From positions 434,001-498,000 of the forward strand of contig JAJTUQ010000005.1 of assembly GCA_021399445.1 (NCBI GenBank): a stretch of 64,000 nt of DNA. The letters run 5' to 3'. Shown here piece after piece: positions 45,380 to 57,131 of this stretch. The notes beneath the pieces are model-generated. The model saw nothing but the letters and a program-made list of their open reading frames with translations, did not search any database and was not told the origin of the DNA. The stretch comes from Xylogone sp. PMI_703 (taxonomy: Eukaryota; Ascomycota; Leotiomycetes). The translations under genes and the position numbers were made by a program. How positions within the stretch are numbered: position 1 is the first letter of the stretch; each line of letters starts with the position of its first letter.

Positions 45380-46050
45380 GGTGATGCTAGGGAAGCGGGA
45401 AGATCTGGTGAGGTATGTATTTTGTTCAATGATTGCATAATGACCGCATAGTTACTGCTCAGTGTACGAGACTCCAATTTATCATATCAGCAAGCATCTC
45501 GATGAAAGCCTAAGCTCTTCGATAAACAGCCACGTACTTCTTTACAAGTAATAACTATGTAGCATAGTGCTTAATTATAGACGCAGGACTTTAAAGTCAT
45601 ACAAGTAGCAGCGAATATTCTACGAACTTGTCTGATAATGACGACAAGCACACGCTAGAAGACTATACGGCAGAGCCGAAGCTAGACGAGCAATGCCACG
45701 AATTGTAGAATTAGGTATATTTTTTCTTTTATAGGTTTGTAAACCTCGTTGAGAAAGACAAGCGCTTTCAGTCGAGGTAGGATAGATTCTACGAGAGGCC
45801 CCTCCGGGAAAGGATATTCACGGATTACTCCTGTATCTATCCCTTACTAGATGAGTTCCTCAAAATTGTAACACTAGTCTAGTATATCTTTGAATACCTT
45901 AATTGCAACTCACGGTGGAATCTTGATTCCCGAAATCTCGTAAGAAAATTATCTAAGAATAATCTAAGAAGCGACTCGCCATTTTATTTCTACATATTAA
46001 AATAAAGAACTCAAGCTGAAAAGATTCAATCGTCCTCGACTTCTTTCTCC
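45380..46050. other. Spacer with a degraded coding relic
   Basis: About 670 bp. Between about 45740 and 45910 the plus strand translates to protein-like sequence (KDKRF, FYERPLRERIF, YPLLDEFLKIVTLV) broken by TAG codons. It resembles decayed open reading frames common near fungal repeats. The family is not identified. Confidence 0.35.
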
Positions 46051-47556
46051 TCAACCGAATAATAACTCGGAGAAATGCTCTTGCGCTTCAGTTGGATCCC
46101 AGTCAACAATGCAGCGCGTTTTGGATTCAGCCATCTTTCTTTCTACAAATGGTTCCATCGCCACCCTCTCCTTTTCACTCAATAAATGTATTCTTGTTTT
46201 CCACAGGTCATCTTTGCCAATATCACCTCGATCACCATAAAATCTCTCGTCTAGAAATCGCCAGTACATAGCATCAAACGCCCAGCTTTTCCTAGCACCA
46301 TAATTAAGGAAAAATCGCCCCGTTTCCCAACTTTCTTGCATATACGTAGACAGCGCTGCTGGGAAAGGATTAGGCTCTGCCGTATCGGCTTCTGCTTTTC
46401 TCATAGCAGAGAGCCAGGTCTTTAAGCGAAATTCATGTGTTCTTCTCCAGTCGTCAATACCAGCAGACCACATCTCAGCATTCTCAAGGAGGAGCCACCA
46501 AGGCGGGTCGAGGGCAAATTGCGTAGGCCCAACATAGGTATATTCCCAGTCAACCAAAGCAGCAATGTCGTCTGACTCGGTTAGAAGTACATTCCCAGCA
46601 CGAAAATCATCCCCCCAAATCCGAAACGAATCCGAATTGGGAGGCATCGGAGAAAGTGTGGAAGGTAGAATACTTGATGATTGAGCAGACCATGTATCCT
46701 CAGAAAATCCAAAGGTAGAGAGACGGCCTTGTCTGGCTAATCTGCGAAAGATTTGGCGTGCTACATACTTGTTTCGGCAGTCATCTTCAGAAGTAATCGC
46801 GTCATTGTGTTGAAAGATAAGTTGTGCAATATGCATATCTGCTAATGCCGTGTACCACTCGTCCGCTGTCTGATACATTTTGTTCTTTGGCGGAAGAACG
46901 ATAGGGGGGATATTTGCAAGACGAATCATATCAGTCATATTATGGGTTATTGGCCTTCCGCTCACTTCATAAACGCCTTCACCGACCTCAAGTAAGGACC
47001 CAATCCGTGGGAACGTCATCCGGCAGAGCTGTAACAAACAATCTGCTATTTTTCTCCAAATAGCCTCCAAAGTAGTCTCAGGAATATCAGGGTTTAGAAC
47101 ATGAGGGGTAGAATCATCTTCGCTCGGGGTAGTCAGCCTTGCTGATACACTCCCGTAATTTTCAATGTATTCCATAATCACGAAAGGGCCGACTTTCGAG
47201 CTCTCGCCGTAAAGGAGTGGTCTAGGAACAGGTAATTGGGTCTGTTTTGCAATAAGTGCTGCTGTGGCTGCTTCTTGGAGAGTTTTCTCAGCTGGAAACG
47301 GTACAAGGCTTGGGCATGGTAGTCAAACCATGATGTCCGGAGATGAGGCTCCTTCAAGACGTATCCTATACAAGACATTGAAGCCACCAATAAATAGCGG
47401 CGATATTAAGGTTGCTGTATGTCCAAGCTTTTCTCTTACGAGATCTTCCACCTTACGGCAAGTGGTTGTGAGTCGCATTTGTTTCTCTGCCCGGTCGTAA
47501 TCCTCGTCGTTCTTGTCCCAGACAAGGTTATCGAGCTCTTCTTTGCCATCATACAT
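46051..47556 (-). pseudogene. Fungal APH-like phosphotransferase gene with one in-frame TGA
   Basis: One frame of 502 codons runs from the ATG at 47556 to the stop at 46051, broken only by TGA at codon 78 (47325-47323). Family sequence continues in the same frame on both sides (GGFNVLYRIRLEG... before, LPCPSLVPFPAEKTLQEA... after), so a splice is not needed. Motifs are the lysine-region IMEYIE, the catalytic-loop variant IWGDDFRAGNVLL, the metal-binding VDWEYTYVGP, and the family-specific DPPWWLLLE. This is the large fungal family related to aminoglycoside phosphotransferases and choline kinases; substrates are unknown. The codon in relatives is normally Arg, and CGA to TGA is a single C-to-T change. 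An internal start after the break could still make a truncated protein. Confidence 0.75.
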
Positions 47557-48498
47557 TGCTATTATGGGTCATGACACTGTAGATAATGGTTTGTCTGATG
47601 AGATAGAGAGCGAAATAATAAAAAAACAGTGAAAGCTGAAATTTTGGCAAGGAAGAACACTTAGTGGGCTGCCAAATGACTAGCTGGACTTCTATCAAAT
47701 CGCTCTTATTGAGGACAAAGAAATGCACAGGTAGTCGCAGTTGCACGTGTGATGTAATTGGAGGAAGTTAATTGCGCAAGATGTTAGCATGGCAACTGCG
47801 CCTGGAAGGCGGTATGAAAGAACAAAGGGAGCGAGAGTTTTGGGCAATATCTCTATCTGATATCTCTTGAGACTCTCCATGCTCTTCTATTTGTACAGTA
47901 CAAACACACCTTTGTCGTGCACAAACCAAAGCTCAAGCTAAACCTGTGCTATGCGCTTTTGTTCCTAGTCTCTCAGAGAACATGCCGTCTCTGGTTATAG
48001 TCTCTGACAGTGTACGAACAGCCTCGAAATCTTTGGCTAAAGGATGCTTTCCACACCCTACTGGTGCTGGTTGAGCACAGCTGTGGGACATTTGACCGCA
48101 ATCTCCATTCCAATAGCGGCCTTGTAAGCTCATTGACAACATCGAACCTCACCAATTTCTCCCTTATCAGACCCAGGAAAAACACTTGCAGCTAGCACAC
48201 ATCTCCTAGCACGCACGTACAGTATCATAACGCCAGTGACACGAGACACCGCGTTGTCTTCAAACGGCCAGTAGCATGTAACTGACCTACTTGAGACAAC
48301 CGTTGAAAGGGGGTGAATCCATTGTAATGCAGTAATATAGAGATGCAAATAGAAGGCCAGGAGCCACAAGATGACGAAGTATAAAGTAACTTCGAAATAT
48401 TCTATTGTAGGAGCGCAAACCCAAATTGGCGGACCTAACACAGATAATCATTGAGTGATTTTTGCTTATCTCATTCTCCTCTTCACGTTATTACCATC
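47557..48498. other. Intergenic region, no supported gene
   Basis: About 940 bp. Frames on both strands are short and without motifs. It includes the promoter side of the phosphotransferase gene. Confidence 0.5.
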
Positions 48499-48711
48499 AT
48501 GAATGATAACAAGGCCAGCGACAAGAGGAAGAGCGATAGCCTCGAAAGAGAGTTAGCGTACGAAGATACTACCATTCGGACAGGAGATATTAGCAAATAT
48601 CGTCGTGAGCAGAGTAAGGAACAAAATGCAAAGGAGGAGGAGAGGCAGATTGAAATAAAGAAGGCCATGCTGAAGGCTGGGGAAAGAAGCCATGACAGGC
48701 GAAAGCATTAA
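48499..48711 (+). CDS. Small basic, charged helical protein (tentative)
   Basis: An ATG-initiated frame of 70 residues is dominated by Lys, Arg, Glu and Asp (MNDNKASDKRKSDSLER...). It has a predicted coiled or helical stretch EEERQIEIKKAMLKAGE and no hydrophobic core. The start sits in CATCATGAA after a CT-rich stretch, as in real fungal genes. No family is recognised. It could be a short intrinsically disordered protein or a chance frame. Confidence 0.3.
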   Translation: MNDNKASDKRKSDSLERELAYEDTTIRTGDISKYRREQSKEQNAKEEERQIEIKKAMLKAGERSHDRRKH

Positions 48712-50149
48712 AGTAGATATCCTTATCACGTTCCTCAGAACCTTTACGTCAGATCAATCCAATACGTACCAGTTATTATATATCCGTGTTTCTACTCATT
48801 CTTACGTTGGTTGATCTCAACATTTTAAATAATCGCCAGGTCATAGTAATACCAACGCTATAATACAGACTCACCAGCTTCAGCGACAATTCTCAGCAGT
48901 TGCCCCTCTAGCCAAAAGATAATTTATAAGACCTTTTCTACTTTTCTTCACTCTCGCGGCTGTACGCGCTCACTACAAGGCTATTTCCGATATTTCTAAT
49001 TTTTTCCCCCTTCCCCTTCGGTGTTATGTCTATAAACTATCGTCAGTCTAATAGTTATTAGTTATTGGCTCACTTGAGACCGTACTGGCTAGCATCATCC
49101 AGCAAGGATTTTAGGATCCAGGAGCATTCTTAGTGGACATGTCTCCGGATAATCCAGTATGCATGAGATTGACCCCTACAACCAGTTCGCCCCGACATCA
49201 TATCTGCCTTTAGTAGCGTCCCTTTCAATAGGCCAGATTAGCATATGAGACGCAACACATATATTATATTCTGAAGTATAAGGAGACAAGTTCAGGTTAT
49301 GTTAATATTACTGAAGCTCTTTTACAGACGTACAATAAATCTTTACAACGAATCCTTACATCCAGAGTTAAACATGTGTAATATAGCACAATAGCTTGAC
49401 TTGCAATACTGCATTTTATTGTTCTGCATGGAGTGTAACGAACGTCCCACTTAGGTCTACCTACAGGCTACCGACATCCATACCAAAATATGTGGCACTT
49501 GCTCCTCGGCTCCAGCAATACAGGCGCATGGCGCCTGTTTCGAAGTCTCACAGCACTGTCAACCATGTAGTGAAATAGTTACTGAAAGATTGGTTAAAAT
49601 ATCATCACAATTGGCTCCTAGTGGATGTATTGACTGCAGTATAGAACAATGCATTTACAAGGGATACTGCTTTAAGATTCACCATGATTAGAGGTACCAT
49701 CAGCCTGAGTATCACTAAGGTTACCGAGTGCTTTTAGGTTATAGTCACCCAAAGTAACCTGCGCACAGCCAAAATCAAGCTGATACGAGGGCAATATCAG
49801 TCAATAGCTGAAGTGAAGATTTCAGTATGACCCCAAAACAGAACTCCTGCTACCCATATCCGTATTTCCTCAAGAGCGTGATTCAAATTTCATTTTTGTC
49901 TTATTCATGATATCACCCTTCTCGTCTGATGACGCCTTCACACTCACCTACGTCTGAGCCGGATATTCGGACTCATTACGCAATTGCCGGGCCAATAGCT
50001 AAGGTAATTGAAGTTATCAAGAATTGTGGAGTTTCTGATGGAATCCCGGGGGTTGGTATTTGCATGTTTGTAAGCATATATCAGCTCATTGGCTTAGTCT
50101 GATTGATATTTGACATAAGTGCAACGAACTCAACGTTTATGAAGGCTCC
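48712..50149. other. Intergenic region, no supported gene
   Basis: About 1.4 kb of AT-rich DNA with only short frames. Nothing recognisable was found on either strand. Confidence 0.5.
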
Positions 50150-50361
50150 AACTAATAAGTCGGCACTACGATTTACACCCACCCCCTCCTCCGCCCAACC
50201 CTCTCTTAAATGTACGTCAGTGGATCTTTACGGCGCCAAGAGTGTACAGCTAATCGAACCCGACAGAACCTTCTATTAAGACCAAATCGGGCTGCCGCGC
50301 TACCGGCCCACTGACGTACATTTAGGGGAAAGTGTAAATCGCAGTGTCGACTTATTTAGTT
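50150..50361. mobile_element. MITE with about 29-bp imperfect terminal inverted repeats
   Basis: The left end AACTAATAAGTCGGCACTAC... (50150-50178) matches the reverse complement of the right end (50332-50361) with a few mismatches. Inside, a second perfect 17-bp inverted repeat pairs 50207-50223 with 50308-50324 (TAAATGTACGTCAGTGG). It has no coding capacity. The element abuts the end of a decayed DHA2 transporter reading frame and seems to have inserted into it. It is a non-autonomous DNA transposon by structure. Confidence 0.75.
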
Positions 50362-50390
50362 AGAACCTCAAACAAACATACTTGTATACG

Positions 50391-50945
50391 TAGGCTTCTT
50401 GCCAGCCGACAACAACAGCCTGGTTCCATGAAAAGTTAAACAGCACCAAGGCTGTAATACCGATCAACCAGGGATATCGAAATCCACAAGCGTTTCACAC
50501 GAAGCGATCGGTCCTGCTTAAGTTGTACGGGGAGACGAGGAATTGTCCATCCAGCGAAGGCAGTAACTCCAGCGAGAGCAATTGCTTGACTCTAGTAGAC
50601 CCATGGCCACCACACCTGAGCAAAACCGGCAGTTGTGCCAAAAGGAGCAGCTCCGCCAAACCATGCAAAAGCCATCTTCACACGCAGTCCCGGAGGATAA
50701 GACCACTTTTAAGGTTCAAGACCGTTGGAGAGAGTCAATGCTGGTCCCATGCTTTGGAAACACGGGAGAAGCCGAAGAGAACATGCAAAGAGTACACAGT
50801 AGACTGAGAGACCCGCAATAAGTAGTCTATAGTGCGTACTAGCCCATTCCAAAGACGAAGACTTTCTTATTTCCAAATTCATCTCCGACTCGTCCACCGA
50901 TAAGAATGAACAGGCCAATAGTCAAACTGCAGCCTCTCTCGGCAG
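50391..50945 (-). pseudogene. Relic of a DHA2-family MFS transporter
   Basis: Reading the minus strand in shifting frames gives transporter sequence in the correct order. First comes LTIGLFILIGGRVGDEFGNKKVFVFG (MFS motif A) near 50850-50930. Next is an AGLSVYCVLFACS helix and QSMGPALTLSNGLE. Then MAFAWFGGAAPFGTTAGF and a WPWVY...AIALAGVTAFAGWTIP segment, then ITALVLFNFSWNQAVVVGWQEAYVY near 50400. At least two frameshifts and a stop interrupt it, and it ends at the MITE. This order is typical of 14-helix drug exporters. It is non-functional; the N- and C-terminal parts are missing or unrecognisable. Confidence 0.7.
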
Positions 50946-52431
50946 CAGATGCCATAATAGGCAACAGCTTGTAGAAACAATCCGATTAGTTGTAATTGCG
51001 ATGGCCAAGATAGTCGGCGCACGAAGAAAAAGTATCGACTTGTCATGAATGAGCTTCATGTCATTGCTGCACGCTCGGGTACCTGAGTACCTCTGCGCTG
51101 ATTGCCGTTGCCAGCCACACTTCTGCCGATGCCAAGAACCATTTTGCTCCGGGCACGCTAGACTAGCTTCTCCGGTAACCCGCTAATCTACAAGCTAATC
51201 TAACCTTATTCACACGGACGCAATATCCACGCCACTCCGGCAGCGCTAATGCAGTGACCACTTGCTCCGTTCCGACGCTAGTCCATTTAAGGCCCGACCC
51301 ATCAGTACCGTATTACTAATCGACCTCTTGAACCGCTTCACCTGCTTGCTTAGTACCCTTGTGGCCTCAGGAACTACTAAAAGGACCACGGCCAAGACAC
51401 TGAATCTATAGAGATGACCTATATACTTAGAGAAGAGCTGGTCGAGACTGAACTGCGGCACCGGTAATACGGAGTGGAAGCGACCTATCCTTTGTTGCAG
51501 AAAATTGCCTCATAAGCATTGTTGATCCGGGGACCGATGTGAAACGGATCCCAAGTGAGCAAAACTGTAGCATGCTGAAGAACAGGAGTACTTGGAAGTA
51601 TCTGTCACGGCTGGTGAGAAAGGTTGAGAGTTAGATAGTTGATAGGTACCTTCCTTGAAGCTCTCATTCGCCTTGGCCATCTTGCTCAGCGTAGTTAGGA
51701 TCTCAATAACATGTTAAGTAAATAGTTCCAGAGAGAAAGAAGTACACATCCATTTTGATACAATGGAACAATTAGTTTAATGTTCGGTAATATCACTCAA
51801 GATTTTGTGCAGTACAAACTGCTCAGGGGAAAATAATGGGGTGAATTTTTAATACTATTCAGAGCTTGAATTTTATTTACTAACATAAATATGTAAACTG
51901 CTTTTAATTATCTATTGAACTGTGAGTCGGTTATCGACTGTAAAATTCGTTTGAATAAGGTGCATGTGTATTGAACAATGGATCATCTTCTCGAAAACAA
52001 ATTTGCTTCTACTAAGGATAACGGTATTAACAGAGTGGCAGCCAGCCGTTCAAGTTCATGGATGCACCCAACATCTGTATGACCGGCGGCGCAGCAGCCT
52101 CAATGTATCCAAAATATACGACCAGGCTGACACGTACGAAGCCACCGTACAGTTGATTTATATGCCTACGCTCAGCCGGTTATCATGCCTTTGCGCCTCA
52201 TACATCTCAAAATACTATAAATTCTCCATGATACCCTATGTTTATTGATCTCATGCCAAGTCCACCCTTATTTCGCAAGTGTAATTTCAAATTGGCTTAG
52301 TGAAATGGTAGCAATTTCCATTTTTAAAAACCCACTCCCGGTGTTCTTGGGATACTCAGTCGTTGCCAACAGCTCGACTATTGGGAATATAGCTCTGGCC
52401 TTCAGCCATTACTTTCAGAGAAGGCCCAGAT
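50946..52431. other. Intergenic region, probably decayed DNA
   Basis: About 1.5 kb between two pseudogenes. A weak minus frame (51246-51461) and a plus frame (51964-52248) show no motif. The region may contain unrecognisable remnants of the neighbouring transporter or oxidase. Confidence 0.4.
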
Positions 52432-53279
52432 CTACTAGGAGCGCGTTCTGGTGAGGCCTTATGGGAATTAGGAAAGGAAGCCGTTGCTGGCGGCTATGAT
52501 TGTACTGGCTTTGTTGGTCCATGGCGTTCTCCAAGGCCGCTGTGGGTTATTTTTAGCTGACAATCTCGTCTCCGCATGGTTGGTTCTTGCCAGCAGCACT
52601 GCTCTCTACCGCTCAACATCCAGACTTGTACTGGGCTCTCAGAAGTGACGGTTATAATTTTGGAGTAATTACATCGTTCCATTACTGGATTCATGATACT
52701 GTTCCTGGGCTGGATGGCTTTGCCCATGCAAACTTTACATTCACCCAGGATAAGCTATCTTCACCATAGCAAAAGAATGGATCACAGCCGAAAATAGACC
52801 AGTCCAGCTAATGCATTGTGGTCTCTTTGCCATCGGGCCTGGGTTGCCAACTCTTCCCCACAAGCCTGTACACATGGGACCTGACAACCTAAGCGTCGTG
52901 CTCAATATCTTCGCTACATTCCTACCTTATTTGACTGATTTATTGATGTTGCTAGAGGGCTATCTGGTAAGCCAAGTCCAGGCAATACCAGCAAACAGCA
53001 CAGCATATTCGGATCAATCACATAATATATTGGCCTTGCCTTTGTTCCAGTACCCTAAATAATGCTACTCTGGATTAGGAGGTAACAGTACAGTACTCGG
53101 AAGGAAGATTTGAAGTGCGATGCTTAACGGTACAGGGGCCTTGACTGCATATGCCAACTATGCTCACGGGGATGGAGATAACCAAACCGTTTACGGTTAT
53201 GAACCGTGGCGTCGGCAGAAGCTAAAGAGCTTGAAGAAAACCTACGATCCACACAACCTTAAAATTGCCTGTCATATTT
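52432..53279 (+). pseudogene. Relic of a BBE-type FAD-linked oxidase
   Basis: Family sequence is read in order but in changing frames: GARSGEALWELGKEAVAGGYDC from 52440, then GVLQGRCGLFLADNLVSAWLVLA near 52530. Next is HPDLYWALRSDGYNFGVITSF near 52610-52670 and FAHANFTFTQDKLS near 52730. After a degraded stretch with stops, the C-terminal BBE segment YANYAHGDGDNQTVYGYEPWRRQKLKSLKKTYDPHN appears near 53145-53260. Intact relatives are secreted or vesicular covalent-flavin oxidases in metabolite pathways. The N-terminal FAD-attachment region is not recognisable. Frameshifts and stops make it non-functional. Confidence 0.75.
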
Positions 53280-54045
53280 GGGTTGACCTATTAGGTAGGC
53301 TATTTTTGCATGAAGCTCATGTATGATCTAGAGCGTTCCATAGCTAACTACAAACCAATACAAGTCTCAAATGGTATCTAACATGATCCTTGAGTCTGCA
53401 AAGATGGATCTGTCGACAGATTGTCTATCTTTGGAACGTTGATCCTTACGCAATTAACTAGATGCTTAATGGTACTGCAAATGAAACGGGTATATTGATC
53501 CCAAGCTAGGCACATACGAGTAAAAGTAACGTGTTCTCATCACGTAACATTTATTAGCCACTCAAGCCTGAATTGTAGCTAATAATGAGAAAAATTGCTT
53601 GGGAATGTGACCCTCGGCAGATCAGTCGAAAATGGAACCCTCCGGACCGAAGCAATGACATCCAAACCCCATGGAGGTATTAGTAATGATTGCGAACGCC
53701 TAAACCTGGCGATAACCATGCGAAATCAAATAAACTCTTCCGCCCTCAGTTGCTTCCTAAAAAGAGTTCGTATATATCTCCATCTATTTTGCCCATCTGG
53801 TTAACTCGCCCCGCTTCTGCGCCCCTGGTTGCGTGGCTGAGAATAGGGCGATTGCCGCTTGAGTAAGAAAGCCAGGATATCCGGATTTCGGGGGTATTCT
53901 TGGTGCCCCAGGCGGCAGGTACTGACTGGGATTAATAATTCAACACACTATAACTAAACACTGCTCCGTCCCACAATTGTTTGGCGATCGCATTTTCACA
54001 CGCTCGTAACAACCCTCTCTTCACCGTATTGTCTGTCGGGTCTGT
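53280..54045. other. Intergenic region upstream of the C2HC/Zn2Cys6 regulator
   Basis: About 770 bp with no supported gene; it probably includes the promoter of the regulator. Confidence 0.5.
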
Positions 54046-55822
54046 ATGGACATGACTACCATGGATGTGACAAGTAATCTTGGTCCAAGCAGCATTAGCA
54101 GCCCTAATGCTGAGCTGTCGTGCGAATTGTGTTCTAAACCATACCAGCGACGTGAGTTTCTCGTCCATTTCCATCTTCTTTCTTCACTTGCACTCTGTGC
54201 TCCTACCTCTTAGTTCCTAAATAGCTAATAACCTCATGCAGGCGATCTACTTCTGCGCCATAGGAGACGCTGCCAGGGCGCGAGAAAACTTAACCGTCGC
54301 AGGTCTTGCGATGCTTGCGTTCAAGCAAAGGCTAAGTGCTGTTGCACTCAGCCTACTTGTTCTCGTTGCGCCAAGAGAGGCACAAGATGTGTGTATGCTG
54401 TGTCTTCAGGAGCCTCAGCCATCGTCCATTCGGATCATCAGTGTGATGTCCCTATCATCGCTGATCCAACTCACCAATCCTCCTACCTGGATAATTTTGC
54501 AACTCCTACTCATCCCTTTGAGTTGGAAATTCCTGCTTGGGACTTCGGCACTACGTATGGTTTTGAGTCTTTAGATAGCGCTCTAGAAGATATGGGAAAA
54601 CCTCCTGCTGTTACACTTCCAGACTTTACGGCTACACAGCCATCCATGATTCACGAACATCCCGAGTTTACGCCATCCACTCAGATGATGTTGTTGTCTT
54701 CGTCGTCCAGCGGCTACTCAATACCTACGTCGCTTACACCATCTTCAAGTGATAGTGCAAGCTTCATTGCGACACCTCCGTCATCCTTAACCTCATTCTC
54801 TCCGGTCCGGATGCTCTGCCGGTACCCTTCATTGCTCGCAAAGGGTTCCTTCGTTTCTCCGTTTCTCCACTATTCAATGTATGCGCTCTATAGCAATATT
54901 CCTGACATGACGTTTCTACCCTCAACCTCTATGGCAATCTGCTGTGGTAGTGGTATAAACATGTCGCACTGTAATCGGTTTTTTAGGCGAGCTATGGACG
55001 CTGCGCGGCAGAGATTGATTGGAACTTTCGTAAGTACTACACCAAAAATTTATCATAATTACTTAATGCTAATCTGCTACTAGCCTACATCCCAATGTAT
55101 GCAGCAATGGGATGCATTGCATGCTATGCTAATCTACGAGTGCTTGGACCTGAGGGAGAGTATTGATGATGAACCCCAAGAGTGGAGACTTAATCCACGG
55201 GCTAAAGGTCTCGGCTCACCTTTTCTGGTGAAGGTAAGATACCTCTTCCATATACGCGCTCTTCTGTGTCTTTCCTTGTAGCACTAAACTCACATTTATT
55301 TTGCAGATGGCAGAGACTTATTACCAACCGTATCCCGCACTTCGCGAACCTGACTTTAACGCTTTCATGGACCCAGCTACATCCGCATGCACAGCGGCGA
55401 CGAGCCAATGGGCTCGATGGAGGATCACTGAGACAGCAAGAAGAACAATATTCTTCGCCAATATACTCAATTTCTACAGCAACCGCGATCATATTACAGG
55501 AAAGCAATTGCCATACTATTCATCAATTAATGATGATCTCATCCTCAATATGCCACTTCCCTGCAATGACGTCGCGTGGTTAGCCCGCAGCGAAGAAGAC
55601 TGGAAACTTGCAATGCAACGGCCGCCTTCGACGATTTATCATTCACCTGGCTTCAATAGTCCTGGATGTGAAGCAATAGATTCGCAAATAACTCTAAAGT
55701 CAATATTCTCCAAATTCACAAAAGACTATCTTCAAGCCGAAATTGGCACGAATGCTGGCTTTGACACTTCCGAGGAGCTGAGGCACCTCATAATTCTCTG
55801 CGCTGCTGAGCAATTCGCCTGA
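54046..55822 (+). CDS. Transcription factor with C2HC zinc finger plus Zn2Cys6 cluster
   Basis: Four exons (54046-54151, 54242-55029, 55084-55233, 55307-55822) give 519 residues; all introns are canonical. An N-terminal finger uses C26, C29, H42 and C46 (CELCSKPYQRRDLLLRHRRRC), spliced across intron 1. A Zn2Cys6 cluster follows directly, with Cys at 58, 61, 68, 75, 78 and 85. A Ser/Pro-rich linker then leads to a regulatory domain (MLCRYPSLL..., WDALHAMLIYECLDL, RWRITETARRTIFFANIL). Fungal factors with this finger pair commonly sit in secondary-metabolite clusters. Three in-frame ATGs occur close together at the start; the first (54046) was chosen. It is intact although most neighbours are decayed. 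Confidence 0.88.
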
Positions 55823-56451
55823 TGTAAATAGATCAACAAATAGCAAGGCGTCCTGGTGAGCTGATGGCCCAATCCTCTTAGGACGAGATTGGTTGTTAAG
55901 CCCAGATACAAATACGCCTGTACGATGATGGTATGAGGCAGACTGGTCTCCATCAAGATCAAGGACTGCGAACCATTTTCTCATCCCCAACTTCATCCGG
56001 CTTGGGCTATCAACGATGCTTTCTGCTGCTGAGTCGTCAGACACGTGGCTCCGAATTTGTTGAGCCTTGCGGCTTGTATGGCGCAGTTGTGGAATCACTG
56101 TGATATACGCATAGTCAGCCTCAAATAGCTATTGACGGAGACGATAAAGTACTCTTCGGCTGTAAGTTTACGAGTTCACAGGATATATGTTGGCATACAG
56201 AGTGTACTATCTAGTAATATATACGGTCAGGTAAGTACTAACGTCCTCTGTCTCGAAGAACTAAGCTAACCCTGTATAGTTACATACCAAGATCGTTAAA
56301 CAAAAGGAATACTGGCGTAATATATCGTTTGGATATTCAAGTTCTTACTGTCGAATTTAAATGCGTATATGCAATCGACTATATAGATCTGTGATAGTCA
56401 CATGGCTTTATATATAGTATATTAAATGAAATAAAGTCCTACAAAGCTCAT
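55823..56451. other. Spacer between convergent regulator and oxidase relic
   Basis: About 630 bp. A 132-codon minus frame overlaps the end of the regulator antisense and has no motif. AT-rich DNA follows, with no supported gene. Confidence 0.5.
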
Positions 56452-57131
56452 CTAATCGTCAAAATAGTGATTAATCAAAGGATCATAGCTTACATTTCCG
56501 TATGCATCGCCCTCATAGGTTAGGTAACCGTTCACAAGGTCAGTATGGTTCTATGTGTAATCTCAGACGCGTTTCCCATAATCCAGACTGTGTGCATACC
56601 CATAACTATATTAATCTGGAGAATATAGTATTGGATCATCCAGACATTATAGCGTGAATATGTAACGGGTGGATGTCAAAACCATCAGCTCTACCGTTTG
56701 GCTGATTGACTAGGATGATATCGATGATTTCGCCAACTGTTGCAGCATACATGTTGAGGTTCGGGTCCCAGCTGTCATATTTGTACTGCTGTCTCATATT
56801 CTGGAATATCTGCCTCTCCTCTTTTATAAATATCAACCAAGTATGGAATCACAACAGAAGGGCTGCTATTGCTCTATGTGGAGTTATCCAGGTTTTGGTT
56901 AGTATCACTCCAGGTTCAGTTGCCAACAGACCAGAAGAGATCGCTAGGGGCTGGCAACTGCGCCATTGTCAATACTTGTCGAGTTACTTCTTTAGCGCTG
57001 GGAAATCCATTGGAGCGTCGCGGCTCAAGCGTATATTCCAACCAGTCCTAGATCCTATTTGTGATGGTAAATGGGGGCTGCTTAGGAGCGAGGGGTGGCA
57101 TCTGCTGAATCCGTGCCTGGTTTTGTATTAG
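56452..57131 (-). pseudogene. Relic of a multicopper oxidase (ascorbate-oxidase/laccase-like), C-terminal part
   Basis: On the minus strand the order is DWLEYTLEPRRSNGFPSAKEVTRQVL (about 57010), PYLVDIYKRGEADIPEY (about 56850), then, after a frame change, WDPNLNMYAATVGEIIDIILVNQPNGRADGFDIHPLHIH (about 56770-56650). The last contains the HPxHxH copper-ligand motif of the third cupredoxin domain. A short tail GYLTYEGDAYGN...SYDP ends at the stop near 56452. Several stops (TAG, TGA) and at least one frameshift break it. The N-terminal two domains are absent. The gene is clearly non-functional. Homologues oxidise phenolics or metabolites outside the cell. Confidence 0.75.

Noticed and set aside
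55700..56098. 132-codon minus-strand frame
   Set aside because: It overlaps the last exon of the C2HC/Zn2Cys6 regulator antisense and lacks features.
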